The notes: generated by a model from the letters alone, not told the origin. A stretch of 64,000 nucleotides of DNA from Verrucosispora sp. NA02020 (GCF_013364215.1 NZ_CP054923.1:5208001-5272000); one strand, 5' to 3'; positions 50,015-58,600 are shown, counted from the stretch's first letter. A program made the numbers and translations.

Positions 50015-50337
50015 CCAGATCTCGCATCACCGTCTGGCACTGCGACGCCCAACTGTGCGGGCTGAGCGCACCAGAGGACACCAAAGGGTGGACCGACGTC
50101 ATCTACACCCACGGCTGCCCGCACCACGGCGACGTTATCGCCGCGCACAGGGCCACGCTCTCCTACGAGACGCGCGGCCGGGGAAGCCGAGAGGTCACCA
50201 CCTGGTATCTGCGGTGCGCGTGTGGTTGGACGCCGCGCCCGCAGTGGGCGAAGCACAGCGCCCGGCTGCTGCATGACGCACACCTGGCCCACGTTCACGA
50301 CCAGCCAGTGCTAGGAGAGACGGAGGTGGGCCAGTGA
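50011..50337 (+). CDS. small Cys/His protein
   Basis: A 108-residue protein with several Cys/His groups (WHCDAQLCG; THGCPHHGD; LRCACGW; HDAHLAHVH). Probably zinc-binding. GTG start, GTGA overlaps at both ends. Confidence 0.55.
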   Translation: MTRSRITVWHCDAQLCGLSAPEDTKGWTDVIYTHGCPHHGDVIAAHRATLSYETRGRGSREVTTWYLRCACGWTPRPQWAKHSARLLHDAHLAHVHDQPVLGETEVGQ

Positions 50338-51281
50338 TCGCGGACCTTTCGCCCCGCAGCAGGTGGCACCCCGACAGGTGGAGCCCCACCGCCAGCCCCC
50401 TAGCCACCCCCGACCGACCCCAAGTAGGCCAGATCATCGCATGGCGGTACGCGACATGGCGTGTCCTCGAAGTGACCCCACGCGCCGACGTGGACCTGAG
50501 CGACGAAGACCGCACCACCATGAACGGCTGGAAGCCCGAGTACCGCGACAGTGCCCGCCCGTACACGCTGGTGATCCGCCACGAACGCGGCCCCATTCTG
50601 ATCGGCCAGCCGCAGCGCCTCCACGACGGCACCATTACGGCACACCTAGGCATTCCTGCCGGCCGACGCCGGTCGTGGCACATCGTGGACGAGCGGTACG
50701 CGGTGTGTGCCTGCTGCAACCATCCGCACCCGTGCCAGGAGTACGCCATGGAACGGGTCGCGGACGCGGAGGCCGACAGGCTGGCGAGACTGCTGGACTC
50801 GCATGCCCCCGGTGTGTGCATGGCGTGCCGTGAACCGGTCACCACCCGCCAGAAGGTGATCGTGTTTCCGGAGCCGTCGCCGCTGGTGCCCGGCGCCCCC
50901 GGCCCCACCTTTCACGCAAACCGCTGGGCGTGCTGGGCTGACGCCCGCTCGTACGAGCTGGGGAAGCGTCTACCCGCCCACCCGAACGCGGCCCGTCTCG
51001 CCTCCTGCCCTGGGCTGCTGTTCAGGCATGAGGGCAGCGGGCGGGAGGAGTGCACCGCCGAACGGTTGTGCACTGGCCTTCACGGGCCGAACGGCAACCG
51101 GGGCATGTCCTGCTTCACCCGCACCTACATGTTCGGGGTGAACGGCGGCTACCCTCGGCCGCCGTCGGACTGCGGGTATCGGCAGCACGGTGCCTGCTTG
51201 GGCGCGGACGTGAGTTTGGGTGGCCCGGATCCGTTCACGGTGGGCGACGAGATTGACCGCAACAGTTGGAGCCGTCGGTGA
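50334..51281 (+). CDS. hypothetical Cys-rich protein
   Basis: A 315-residue protein with at least three potential zinc sites (CACCNHPHPC; CMACREPV; later C and H residues). The N-terminal ~100 residues look beta-rich. No family recognised. GTG start; GTGA overlap with the SLOG-like gene, so it could be its partner. Confidence 0.6.
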   Translation: MIADLSPRSRWHPDRWSPTASPLATPDRPQVGQIIAWRYATWRVLEVTPRADVDLSDEDRTTMNGWKPEYRDSARPYTLVIRHERGPILIGQPQRLHDGTITAHLGIPAGRRRSWHIVDERYAVCACCNHPHPCQEYAMERVADAEADRLARLLDSHAPGVCMACREPVTTRQKVIVFPEPSPLVPGAPGPTFHANRWACWADARSYELGKRLPAHPNAARLASCPGLLFRHEGSGREECTAERLCTGLHGPNGNRGMSCFTRTYMFGVNGGYPRPPSDCGYRQHGACLGADVSLGGPDPFTVGDEIDRNSWSRR

Positions 51282-51889
51282 CCGCCCCGGTGTGGTCGAC
51301 GGTGACGGTGACAGGTCACCGCCCGCAGGACATCCCCGGGACCGCCCACGGCTGGGTTCGCGCCGAACTGGCCCGGGTTGCCGTCAAGCTGCGTGACGGG
51401 CACGGCATGACCACCGGCATCACTGGTATGGCGCTCGGCTCCGACATGTGGTGGGCGGACGCCCTCCACCGGGCCGGCGTGCCGTTCGTAGCGCACATTC
51501 CGTTTCCGCAGCAGCCCGACCCGTGGCGGCGCCGCAACCCGGAGGCGGTCACCGAGTGGCATCGCCTGCGTGGGCTGGCCGACCGGGACCGAGAGGTCGT
51601 GTACGGGGATCTCGCCGGGCTGGCCGAGCATGCCCGCAAGCGGGTGGTCGGGCGGCTGCTGCACGAACGCAACGACGGGATGCTGCGCGCATCCGACGCG
51701 GTGGTGGCCGTGTGGCGTCCGGACAAGCGGGACGGCGGCACCTACTCGGCGCTCGTGAAAGCACACCGTGCCGGTCTGCCGGTCGTGCACATCAACCCGC
51801 TCGCCCGGACTGTCACGGTGCCGTCGGCGGCCCGTCTCGCCGCACTCCTGCACCCTGGCAAGCCTCAACCTCTACCCCTACCAGCCTGA
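51278..51889 (+). CDS. SLOG/DprA-like Rossmann protein
   Basis: A 203-residue protein of the SLOG (SMF/DprA-LOG) type: TVTGHRPQD at the N-terminus, TGITGMALGSDMWWADAL, VAHIPFPQQPDPW, RNDGMLRASDAVVAVW and DGGTYSALVKAHRAGLPVV. SLOG domains bind nucleotides or nucleotide-derived ligands and occur in several anti-phage and counter-defence settings. GTG start. Exact ligand unknown. Confidence 0.75.
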   Translation: MTAPVWSTVTVTGHRPQDIPGTAHGWVRAELARVAVKLRDGHGMTTGITGMALGSDMWWADALHRAGVPFVAHIPFPQQPDPWRRRNPEAVTEWHRLRGLADRDREVVYGDLAGLAEHARKRVVGRLLHERNDGMLRASDAVVAVWRPDKRDGGTYSALVKAHRAGLPVVHINPLARTVTVPSAARLAALLHPGKPQPLPLPA

Positions 51890-51899
51890 GGAGGCATCC

Positions 51900-52265
51900 A
51901 TGACCGACACGACCACGCCGACGGATCCACTGCGCGACCACCTGCACCACATGATCGCCGCCGTTGCGCAACGCGAGTACGAAGACTCCATCACGACACC
52001 CGGCGCGGTCGCCCACGCCGCACACCTCGGCTCCCGCATCGCCGCCGAAGTGCTGTCCCTGTTCGACACCGACATGGATGAGCAGTGGGAGGTTCGCGGC
52101 ACCGACCCGGACTTCGCCAGCGACAGGTGGACGTCCTACCCGGCCAACCGAGGTGACGCGGCACGGATTGTCCGGCAGGCACGTACGAAGCCGGGATGCT
52201 CCGCCGACGCCTTCCGCGTGTTGGAGCTGCGGACGATCGGCGAGAAGATCGAGGTGACACCGTGA
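51900..52265 (+). CDS. hypothetical protein
   Basis: A 121-residue protein with GAGGAGG before the ATG, starting a new coupled run. First half helical (DHLHHMIAAVAQREYED), C-terminal part with a predicted beta fold. No family recognised. Confidence 0.6.
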   Translation: MTDTTTPTDPLRDHLHHMIAAVAQREYEDSITTPGAVAHAAHLGSRIAAEVLSLFDTDMDEQWEVRGTDPDFASDRWTSYPANRGDAARIVRQARTKPGCSADAFRVLELRTIGEKIEVTP

Positions 52266-52699
52266 GCGACTACAACGAGCGCGCCCTGTCCGCCCGGTGG
52301 ACGGCTGTCGTCAACGATGAGATCGGCGGATGGGCTGTCAGCATCGACGGCCGCACCCCCGCCGATGGTGGTGTGATGGCCGCCGACGGCCTGACCCGCG
52401 AGGTGGCCGAACACATCGCCAACCTGCACAACCAGTGGCTGGCCATCCGCACGGCGACAGTTCGTCCCGGAACCGCTGTGATGCGCGGCGATCGGTACGA
52501 GGTCACGCCGCTCGTCCTGCCGCCGCTCGACGTGGATCAGTTCATTGAGCGTCACAGGCAACTGGTGGCCGCGTTCGATGTGCCTGCGCCGATAACCCGG
52601 CAGCAGATGCTCGCCCGTCTCGGTTGGGACGGCGATGTTGCCCGCTGCACTGCCCCCGACTGTGGGCGCACCAACCAGACACGCGAGGAGACGCCGTGA
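52262..52699 (+). CDS. hypothetical protein
   Basis: A 145-residue protein: an antitoxin- or immunity-like beta N-terminus (WTAVVNDEIGGWAVSIDG) and a helical remainder ending in a C..C pair. GTG start, GTGA overlap. Function unknown. Confidence 0.55.
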   Translation: MSDYNERALSARWTAVVNDEIGGWAVSIDGRTPADGGVMAADGLTREVAEHIANLHNQWLAIRTATVRPGTAVMRGDRYEVTPLVLPPLDVDQFIERHRQLVAAFDVPAPITRQQMLARLGWDGDVARCTAPDCGRTNQTREETP

Positions 52700-53724
52700 C
52701 CGACCCCACCGCTGGCCTTGTCGCCAGCCGTAGAGGCGTCCGAGTCGACACCGAAACCGGCTGGTCGTCGGTCGTCGCCACCGACGCCGACGACTGCGAC
52801 CGGCTCGCCGCAGCCTTCACCGCCATGGCCGCCCGGCTACGTGAACGCCCCGACGTGGTGGCCACATGGGACAAGCTCACCGACCTGGACGTAGGCGACG
52901 CCGCCCGCGACGACATCCCCGAGGCGATGGTTCGCGCGGACGAACGGGAACAGCTCGCAGAAGCAGGACGGCTACTGCCCGACGCCGACCGGTTCGAGCC
53001 GACCGAACGATCCCGACCGCCGCTGCCGCCATACACGGGCGACCAGCGCCGCCACGCGCTCGCCTTCAACGCCCTCAGTGGAGCCCTCAGTGCGGTTGAC
53101 CGGTTCGTGTCCCTCAGCGAGCGGCAGTACATCACCACCGTCGTGCTGAACGCTGTAGACGGCGACCAGCAGGCGTCGGCCGTAGGGCGCTGTGGTGACC
53201 TCGCGCCCTCGATCAGTCACGCGCCTCGGCAGTCGTGCATCCTGCCGTCCGGACATCCCGGATGGCATCGCGGCGACGGGTATCCGTTCCCCGCCGAATG
53301 GGGAGAGGTGGAAGTCGCAGCCGGGCGAGACGGAACCGACGACCGGGCATGCCCATCATGTGCCCGCCCCGGCGTCGTGAACCCCGACCTGACGGTCACC
53401 CCACACAACGTGCTGGGACTCACCTCACCATGCGACGCCCAGCCGTCGCTGGTGCCCAACCGCGCACCCCGGTTCCAGGTCACCCCGCTCACGGTCGACG
53501 GCACGCACTCCGAGTACATCGAGCGGTTTCGCGGCATGGCGGCAGCTCTGAACCTTCCACCGGCCGGTGGCCTGTGCGGTGCGCCCGGCGAATACTGGCC
53601 AACCGGCAACATCCGCATCGACCTCGAACCCTGCGACCGGCCCGCCGGACACGACGGCAAGCACCACTGGCCGACGCCCGCGAAACTGCCGCCCGACCTT
53701 CCGCCACCGGTGAATCCGGACTGA
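52696..53724 (+). CDS. hypothetical protein
   Basis: A 342-residue protein. The N-terminal ~90 residues are helical; the C-terminal half contains several Cys/His groups (SCILPSGHPGWHRG; CPSCARPG; CDRPAGHDGKHHW) that repeat a C...GH...H pattern. No enzyme motif recognised. GTG start; its stop overlaps the next ATG. Confidence 0.55.
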   Translation: MTDPTAGLVASRRGVRVDTETGWSSVVATDADDCDRLAAAFTAMAARLRERPDVVATWDKLTDLDVGDAARDDIPEAMVRADEREQLAEAGRLLPDADRFEPTERSRPPLPPYTGDQRRHALAFNALSGALSAVDRFVSLSERQYITTVVLNAVDGDQQASAVGRCGDLAPSISHAPRQSCILPSGHPGWHRGDGYPFPAEWGEVEVAAGRDGTDDRACPSCARPGVVNPDLTVTPHNVLGLTSPCDAQPSLVPNRAPRFQVTPLTVDGTHSEYIERFRGMAAALNLPPAGGLCGAPGEYWPTGNIRIDLEPCDRPAGHDGKHHWPTPAKLPPDLPPPVNPD

Positions 53725-53960
53725 TGGACACGCCGCTGCTGCCGGGCCCAGACCGCCCGCGCCGGACCTGCCGATCCTGCCGCCGCCCCGTACCGAAGGG
53801 GCCGCTGGTGGATGGGCTCGGCAGCAGTTGCGCCCGCGACCACGGCCTCATCCCAGCCGCAGCACCCAAGCCGGTGTGCGCACCGCAGACCGGGCCGACG
53901 CTGTTCGACTGGCAGGCCGAAAACGGGGCCGAAATGGGGTACGCGAATGGTCAACAATGA
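53724..53960 (+). CDS. small zinc-finger-like protein
   Basis: A 78-residue protein with CRSCRRPVPKG...GSSCARDH, a pattern common in small actinophage zinc-binding proteins. TGATG overlap upstream. The next gene begins after a 46-base promoter region. Confidence 0.55.
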   Translation: MDTPLLPGPDRPRRTCRSCRRPVPKGPLVDGLGSSCARDHGLIPAAAPKPVCAPQTGPTLFDWQAENGAEMGYANGQQ

Positions 53961-53994
53961 GCCGCCCCGCGTGCTATATGCGGCACACAACAGA

Positions 53995-54000
53995 TACAAT
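53995..54000 (+). promoter_or_regulatory. -10 element of a leaderless promoter
   Basis: TACAAT ends 6 bases before the GTG at 54007, so the transcript probably starts at or next to the start codon. Just upstream, GTGC...GCAC (about 53971-53986) could be an operator. Confidence 0.6.
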
Positions 54001-54006
54001 AGACGG

Positions 54007-54261
54007 GTGCCGACCAGCGAAAACGCCACCCTCACCGCACTACGCAAGGTCGCCGATCCGGTAGAACGCGCAGCCGCATGCCAGCAGTTCATCACCAACG
54101 GGCGGGCCACCATTCGGGCCGTGCAAGAGTTGCGGGACGTGTCGATCCGTGACGCCCGCAAGACGGCACATCCGGACGCGAGCACCATCGACGGGTTCGC
54201 CGCCCGTATCCGAGCCAAGAGGAACGTGATCGTGGACGCGCTACGCCGGTCAGGCCGGTGA
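54007..54261 (+). CDS. small helical DNA-binding-like protein
   Basis: An 84-residue basic, helical protein (TLTALRKVADPVERAAACQQ; IRAVQELRDVSIRDARKTAH), HTH-like in places. I choose the GTG at 54007 because of the TACAAT placed for leaderless transcription; longer in-frame starts overlap the upstream gene. Its stop overlaps the next GTG (GTGA). Confidence 0.65.
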   Translation: MPTSENATLTALRKVADPVERAAACQQFITNGRATIRAVQELRDVSIRDARKTAHPDASTIDGFAARIRAKRNVIVDALRRSGR

Positions 54262-54812
54262 CACTCTTGGGAATCATTAACGCGAACCGTTGCGTTGGCA
54301 GCCGCAAGGGGCAGAGGTGCCGCAACCCCGGCGTTGAGCACCCGTGCGGCATACCCATGTGCTCTCTACACTTCAACGAACTCAACGACTACTTCCTGTC
54401 GCGCTACCTGTTGCAGAGACAGGGCGAGAAGCCGTGCAGTGAGTCCCCCAGCACATCTGTCGTCTACTACATTGGCGACCCGCCAACCCAGCACGTAAAG
54501 ATCGGCACAACGATCGACTTGACTCGCAGGTTCAGCAGACTGCGCATCAATCGACCAGGCATCAAGCTGCTGGCGGTGGAGCCTGGCGACCACCGTTTGG
54601 AGGCTCGCCGTCACCGTCAGTTCGAGCACCTGCGTGTGGTCAAGCGAGGCCAAGGCGGCGAGATTGAATGGTTCCGCAAGGCACCCGAGCTTATGGAGTT
54701 CATCGGCGGTCGGCGCTTCAAGCATGGTGACCCATGGCAGCACGAGGCAGTGTTGCGGCCTAGGGAGACTGTGTTGCGGAAGGTTCAAGCCGCTGCGGGA
54801 GGGTCGAAATGA
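54258..54812 (+). CDS. GIY-YIG/T5orf172-type nuclease-like protein
   Basis: A 184-residue protein with the T5orf172/MUG113 variant of the GIY-YIG fold: VVYYIGDPPTQHVKIGTTID, RRFSRLR, an E-x3-H pair (LEARRHRQFEHL) and GGEIEWF. An N-terminal Cys/His cluster (C...C...HPCGIPMCSLH) may bind zinc. Base composition is visibly lower in GC than neighbours, suggesting separate acquisition. GTG start coupled to the leaderless gene. Confidence 0.7.
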   Translation: MTLLGIINANRCVGSRKGQRCRNPGVEHPCGIPMCSLHFNELNDYFLSRYLLQRQGEKPCSESPSTSVVYYIGDPPTQHVKIGTTIDLTRRFSRLRINRPGIKLLAVEPGDHRLEARRHRQFEHLRVVKRGQGGEIEWFRKAPELMEFIGGRRFKHGDPWQHEAVLRPRETVLRKVQAAAGGSK

Positions 54813-54868
54813 TCCGCATCCTGCTCGCGTTCGCACTACGGAACTGGAAGAAGGGGTGGCGGCCGTGA
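54809..54868 (+). CDS. 19-residue micro-ORF
   Basis: MIRILLAFALRNWKKGWRP: a hydrophobic first half and a basic, Trp-containing second half. ATGA overlap with the upstream stop and GTGA overlap with the next micro-ORF match the spacing of real genes here. It could be a membrane-active peptide or only a translational bridge. Confidence 0.35.
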   Translation: MIRILLAFALRNWKKGWRP

Positions 54869-54951
54869 GCTTCCTCGACTGGCTCAGCGAGAGGTTCGAC
54901 GACATCGCCCGTGGGCTCCACGGCGGGATCGAAAGGTGGTGGCTCGGATGA
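54865..54951 (+). CDS. 28-residue micro-ORF
   Basis: Amphipathic helix-like peptide (SFLDWLSERFDDIARGLHGG) ending ERWWLG. GTG start coupled upstream, ATGA coupling downstream to the DUF6221-like gene. Coding is supported only by the overlap pattern. Confidence 0.35.
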   Translation: MSFLDWLSERFDDIARGLHGGIERWWLG

Positions 54952-55409
54952 CCCACGATCTGACGGTGTGGCTGGATGGGGTGCTCGACCGCATCGAGCA
55001 GCAGACCCAAGTCGTAGCGACCGGTGGGCGCTGGCACTACAGCGGAAGCGACACCATCGGAGCGTGGACGCTCTACGACGAGCATTGGTCCATCGCCACC
55101 ATGAATGTCTACGACACCAAGGCGTACAACTACAGCGAACGGATGCCCGCAGCCCGAAACCCGGACTACATCAACCCGGACGCCATCGGCCAGCACGCAG
55201 CCCAAAACGATCCGACCCGCGTTCTCCACCGCATCGCCATCGACCGCCGCATCATCGCCGCCCACCCGGTCGGCGAGCACGGTTACTGCACCAACTGTTG
55301 GGCGGACAGCCAGGTGCGGTCGGTGGATGCCCCGTGCCCGACGTTGCGGCTGCTCGCTGCGGCCCACGACACCGAGCCCGGCTACCGCACCGAATGGGGG
55401 CCGCAATGA
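54948..55409 (+). CDS. DUF6221-like protein
   Basis: A 153-residue protein with the layout I associate with DUF6221: N-terminal LTVWLDGVLDRIEQQTQ, central HAAQNDPTRVLHRIAIDRRII, a Cys pair (YCTNC) and C-terminal CPTLRLLAAAHDTEPGYRTEW. Common in actinobacteria and their phages; role unknown. ATG at 54948 from the ATGA overlap. Confidence 0.7.
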   Translation: MTHDLTVWLDGVLDRIEQQTQVVATGGRWHYSGSDTIGAWTLYDEHWSIATMNVYDTKAYNYSERMPAARNPDYINPDAIGQHAAQNDPTRVLHRIAIDRRIIAAHPVGEHGYCTNCWADSQVRSVDAPCPTLRLLAAAHDTEPGYRTEWGPQ

Positions 55410-55774
55410 TCGAACTGGCGGCCATCTGGCACCGACTCACCCACCGGCACATCGCACTGGGCGAGCCTGACGTCGGTACCATCGCGCTCTGCGGACATCG
55501 GCTCACCGGCCGCATCTGCTGCGCCACCGTAGACGTGGACGACAAACCCAGTTGGCGTGTACGCAACCCCAACGCCGAACAGGTGACCCGGCTGGCCGCC
55601 GCGCCCACAGCAGCCGAACTACGTCGGAGGGTGTGGGCGATCTCGCTGGACATCCCGAAACCGCCCGACGGGCAGATATGGCATCGGCCTGCCCGACGGT
55701 TCGGGCTGGCCGCACGCTACGGGCTTGCGCTCGGGTTGGTTCTTGCGGTCGTTCTAGCGTGGTGGCTGTGGTGA
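55406..55774 (+). CDS. hypothetical protein with C-terminal membrane segment
   Basis: A 122-residue protein with a soluble domain holding three cysteines (LCGHRLTGRICC) and a C-terminal hydrophobic tail (about residues 102-121, YGLALGLVLAVVLAWWLW). Tail-anchored topology is likely. ATGA/GTGA overlaps on both sides. Confidence 0.6.
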   Translation: MIELAAIWHRLTHRHIALGEPDVGTIALCGHRLTGRICCATVDVDDKPSWRVRNPNAEQVTRLAAAPTAAELRRRVWAISLDIPKPPDGQIWHRPARRFGLAARYGLALGLVLAVVLAWWLW

Positions 55775-56061
55775 CCGACCCGACGGCCGTGTGGCTGTTC
55801 AACCAGCCCACCTACAGGCTCAGGAAGGCGCTTCTCGACTGGCTGCGCGCCAACGGCCTAGACCCCGGCTACATCCCCCACGACGCCACGATCGCCGTCA
55901 ACGAACAGGCCAACACCGTCACCGCCGATGTGTGGAACGTCCGTGGTGGCGCACTGATCGTGCACGGCAACGAGGTGGCCCGATACTCGATGACGGTGCC
56001 GCTGCTGGTGCAGCCGCCCGCCGAAATCCTCCACCGCCTAACCATCAAGGAGGCCCGGTGA
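55771..56061 (+). CDS. hypothetical protein
   Basis: A 96-residue protein; helix (LRKALLDWLRANGLDPGYIP) then beta strands (ATIAVNEQANTVTADVW). It resembles in layout the small genes at 58771 and 59070 (helix plus DLGL/NGLDP turn). GTG start. Confidence 0.6.
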   Translation: MTDPTAVWLFNQPTYRLRKALLDWLRANGLDPGYIPHDATIAVNEQANTVTADVWNVRGGALIVHGNEVARYSMTVPLLVQPPAEILHRLTIKEAR

Positions 56062-56900
56062 GCTACATCGCCTTCCACACCCGCGAGCAGACCGGCTACA
56101 TCTCCGGCTCCGAACGAGCCCACGTCGACATCCTCGTACGCAAAACCGCAGCCCAGCACCGCCGTAGCGTATTCGGCCACGACAGTCCTGACCGACCTTC
56201 ACTGCTGCGGAAGGCCGTCAACTGGCCCGGCGACACCACCCGCAGCAACCGGTTCGACCAGTGGTCAGACACCCACATCGCCGTCTCCCACGACAAAGGT
56301 CTTCACGCCATCCTGCCCGATGGGCCAACCGCCGAGACCCTGCTCAACATCGACCTGAACACAGTCATCGCCCACGGCACCCCTGCCGTCCAATTGGTGG
56401 CCCGAATCTCCGGGCAGTGCGAAGTGCACGCCTTCGTGGAAGGCACTGACCGGGCATGGTTCGCCGACCATATCGACGCTGCCACCAACGCCGGTGTTCT
56501 CCGCCGCGACATGTCCTGCTATCCGCTGCGCGCCGACAACCCCAACGGCTGGACCGAGGTCGCCCAACTGGTCCGGTCCACGGACAGCGGACCCATCGTC
56601 ATGTCGTACTCGGTATGCGACGGCTTCCCCAACCGTGAGACCGCCGCATGGCCCGACAGCCTGCCCGACCAGGATGAGAACCCTGACGACTTCGACGCCG
56701 CCGAACAGGTGTGGATGGCGCTGTCCCCCGCCGAGCGGTGGGATCAGGCAATGGCCGGACTTCGCCGCAAAGCCGAAACGGCGTGGCTGCTGCGCATCAG
56801 CCCCGACAACCTCGGCACGGCCGCGTTCGGTACGGAAACCCCGCTCACCTGGCACGACATTGCCGCCGCATGGCAAGGCGAGACGGTGGGTGCACGGTGA
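56058..56900 (+). CDS. hypothetical protein
   Basis: A 280-residue acidic protein of unknown function, GTG start and GTGA overlaps at both ends. Repeated strand-helix elements and a WADHIDAATNAG-like helix are seen; no nuclease, nucleotide-binding or membrane motif is apparent. Confidence 0.6.
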   Translation: MSYIAFHTREQTGYISGSERAHVDILVRKTAAQHRRSVFGHDSPDRPSLLRKAVNWPGDTTRSNRFDQWSDTHIAVSHDKGLHAILPDGPTAETLLNIDLNTVIAHGTPAVQLVARISGQCEVHAFVEGTDRAWFADHIDAATNAGVLRRDMSCYPLRADNPNGWTEVAQLVRSTDSGPIVMSYSVCDGFPNRETAAWPDSLPDQDENPDDFDAAEQVWMALSPAERWDQAMAGLRRKAETAWLLRISPDNLGTAAFGTETPLTWHDIAAAWQGETVGAR

Positions 56901-57226
56901 CGGGCTGGATTGAGCGCGGCTGGACCGACCGCGACGGCAACAACTGGATAACCACCGCCGACGGCGCACGTTGCCTCGGTCCAAGCCGGTTTCGTTACCA
57001 AGAGCACGGAGTCACGATGCCAATTCGCCGACGCGTCAACAACTTGCGGCAGCGCCTCGCCAACTGCATCGCCCCAACCCGCACCTACGAGGTCGTCATG
57101 AACGAGGGGCAAGCCGGAGGGGTCCCGCTCGCTCGCGTCGTCTCCCGCAATGGCGCAGGCGACGTCTACACCATCCGCGAGGTCTACTCGCCGAAGCGTC
57201 CGTTCTGGCTCCGACGTAGGCGTTGA
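56897..57226 (+). CDS. hypothetical protein
   Basis: A 109-residue basic protein ending in an Arg-rich tail. GTG start coupled to the 56058 gene. Last gene before a hairpin, so it probably ends this transcript. No motif recognised. Confidence 0.55.
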   Translation: MTGWIERGWTDRDGNNWITTADGARCLGPSRFRYQEHGVTMPIRRRVNNLRQRLANCIAPTRTYEVVMNEGQAGGVPLARVVSRNGAGDVYTIREVYSPKRPFWLRRRR

Positions 57227-57233
57227 CACGAGA

Positions 57234-57267
57234 CGGCGGCCCGTTCCCTCCCCGGACCGGACCGCCG
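57234..57267 (+). terminator. hairpin after the early/middle gene run
   Basis: Arms 57234-57247 and 57254-57267 (outer CGGCGG/CCGCCG) pair with two mismatches over a 6-base loop, immediately after the stop at 57226. Likely transcription end or pause. Confidence 0.5.
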
Positions 57268-57344
57268 CCCACCATCACCCCTCGCCCACCAAGGTCAGGG
57301 TGTCCCCACCAGCGTAACCAGCAACGACCGGGGGGACCACCAGC

Positions 57345-58088
57345 ATGAACGACATCACCGACAGCGGACGGCACTGCGCCTCCGACACCCGCTGCCGCGC
57401 ATACGACCACACCACCAACCCGCCCACCGCCGCACCCGTCACCAGCGTTCCCCTCTGCGACCCCTGCCTAGCCGGTGGAGAACGCGACACCCGTGCACTC
57501 GTCTACGACTACGTGGACCTCGAACAGCTACAAGCCCCGTCACTGTCACAGGCGTTGAACATGCAGCCCATCGGCAAAGCCGCACCACCCATGCCACTCA
57601 ACGGGGCCGCCGAAGCCCTACAGGCTGAGATCGTGCACGTCGCCACCACGTGGGAAGAAATCATCCGCGACCACACCGGACTCCCCCCACGCCCCGAGAG
57701 CGCCCGCCGGCCCGGCCGGCAGCTTGACGACGCCATCCGCATCCTCCTGCCCCGCCTCCGCCAACTCGCCGCACTACCAGCCGCCGACGTGTACCCCACC
57801 GGCTGCGAAGACCAGCCCACCCCGCTTGAAGGCTGGGAAGCCATCCACCACCTCCAACACCTTCACCAGCGTGCACGCGGCATGCTCGGCCGCACCCACC
57901 GCACCACCCACCTCCCCGGCACCTGCTCGGGCTGCGGACAAGACCAGCTACACCGCGACGAACCACGCCACCCCGAAGACCCCTGCGACGTGTACTGCGC
58001 CGCATGCCACACCACCTGGCCCCACGACGACTACCAGCAGTACGTCACCCAACTCGTCTGGCCCAACCGCAGCCGGGCGGCAGCATGA
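57345..58088 (+). CDS. hypothetical Cys/His-rich protein
   Basis: A 247-residue protein with Cys near the N-terminus (C...C...LCDPC) and a C-terminal zinc-ribbon-like part (TCSGCGQDQL...VYCAACHTTW). The middle is helical. Actinophage genes of this shape often sit just before the packaging module, as here. The start is preceded by GGGGGGACC. Its stop overlaps the next ATG. Confidence 0.65.
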   Translation: MNDITDSGRHCASDTRCRAYDHTTNPPTAAPVTSVPLCDPCLAGGERDTRALVYDYVDLEQLQAPSLSQALNMQPIGKAAPPMPLNGAAEALQAEIVHVATTWEEIIRDHTGLPPRPESARRPGRQLDDAIRILLPRLRQLAALPAADVYPTGCEDQPTPLEGWEAIHHLQHLHQRARGMLGRTHRTTHLPGTCSGCGQDQLHRDEPRHPEDPCDVYCAACHTTWPHDDYQQYVTQLVWPNRSRAAA

Positions 58089-58486
58089 ACCCCGACCTCG
58101 ACAAACAGCCCGGCCGCAACCGCTGGCCCCACCCCGGCGACAACCCCCTCGTTCGGGCACGCAAAATCGCCCACATGTACCGGGCCCGGCTTCGCGCCCT
58201 CAACACCGACGCCTGCGACGACGCCGACGCCACCGCACAACAGTTCGGCGAAACATGGGCGGTCCCCAAAGTCGTCACCGCCCACGACGACGACCTACTC
58301 GACCCCGCCGACGCCGCCGACTTCCTGTGCACCTCCACCGCCAACATTCGCCGCCTCCGCCTCGCCGGCCGACTCAACGGCGAGCACACCGACAGCGGCT
58401 GGCGGTACCGGGTAGCCGACCTGAAAGACCTGCAACAGAATCGGCCGCGCGCAAGCGTTGAGAGAGTTGCAAGAGTCGAGGCGTAA
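58085..58486 (+). CDS. small HTH (excisionase/MerR-like) protein
   Basis: A 133-residue protein whose C-terminal half is a winged-HTH of the helix-turn-helix-17/excisionase type (LLDPADAADFLCTSTANI; GWRYRVADLKDLQ). Could be a recombination directionality factor or a late regulator, but this position, just before terminase and away from the attachment junction, suits a DNA-binding packaging or late-expression factor. ATG at 58085 from the ATGA overlap. Confidence 0.65.
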   Translation: MNPDLDKQPGRNRWPHPGDNPLVRARKIAHMYRARLRALNTDACDDADATAQQFGETWAVPKVVTAHDDDLLDPADAADFLCTSTANIRRLRLAGRLNGEHTDSGWRYRVADLKDLQQNRPRASVERVARVEA

Positions 58487-58507
58487 GGGATACTCTGCGC
58501 ACCAGCA

Positions 58508-58579
58508 CCGAAGGTGTCTCTTCGGAGCTGATTCGGACTTTCGCCAAGGCCCGCCAAACCTCACGGTTCGGCGGGCCTT
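58508..58579 (+). terminator. double hairpin between the early and packaging modules
   Basis: First stem CCGAAG/CTTCGG (58508-58513, 58520-58525, 6-base loop). Second stem AAGGCCCGCCAAACC/GGTTCGGCGGGCCTT (58546-58560, 58565-58579), 15 bp with one mismatch and a 4-base loop. It separates the early/middle genes from the packaging genes and probably terminates or regulates read-through. Confidence 0.7.
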
Positions 58580-58600
58580 CGGCCATTCCAGAGGGCCGAC

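Noticed and set aside
58085..58486. Calling this HTH protein the phage excisionase
   Set aside because: The fold fits, but it lies some 31 kb from the left junction and beside terminase; without the integrase locus the call is unsupported.
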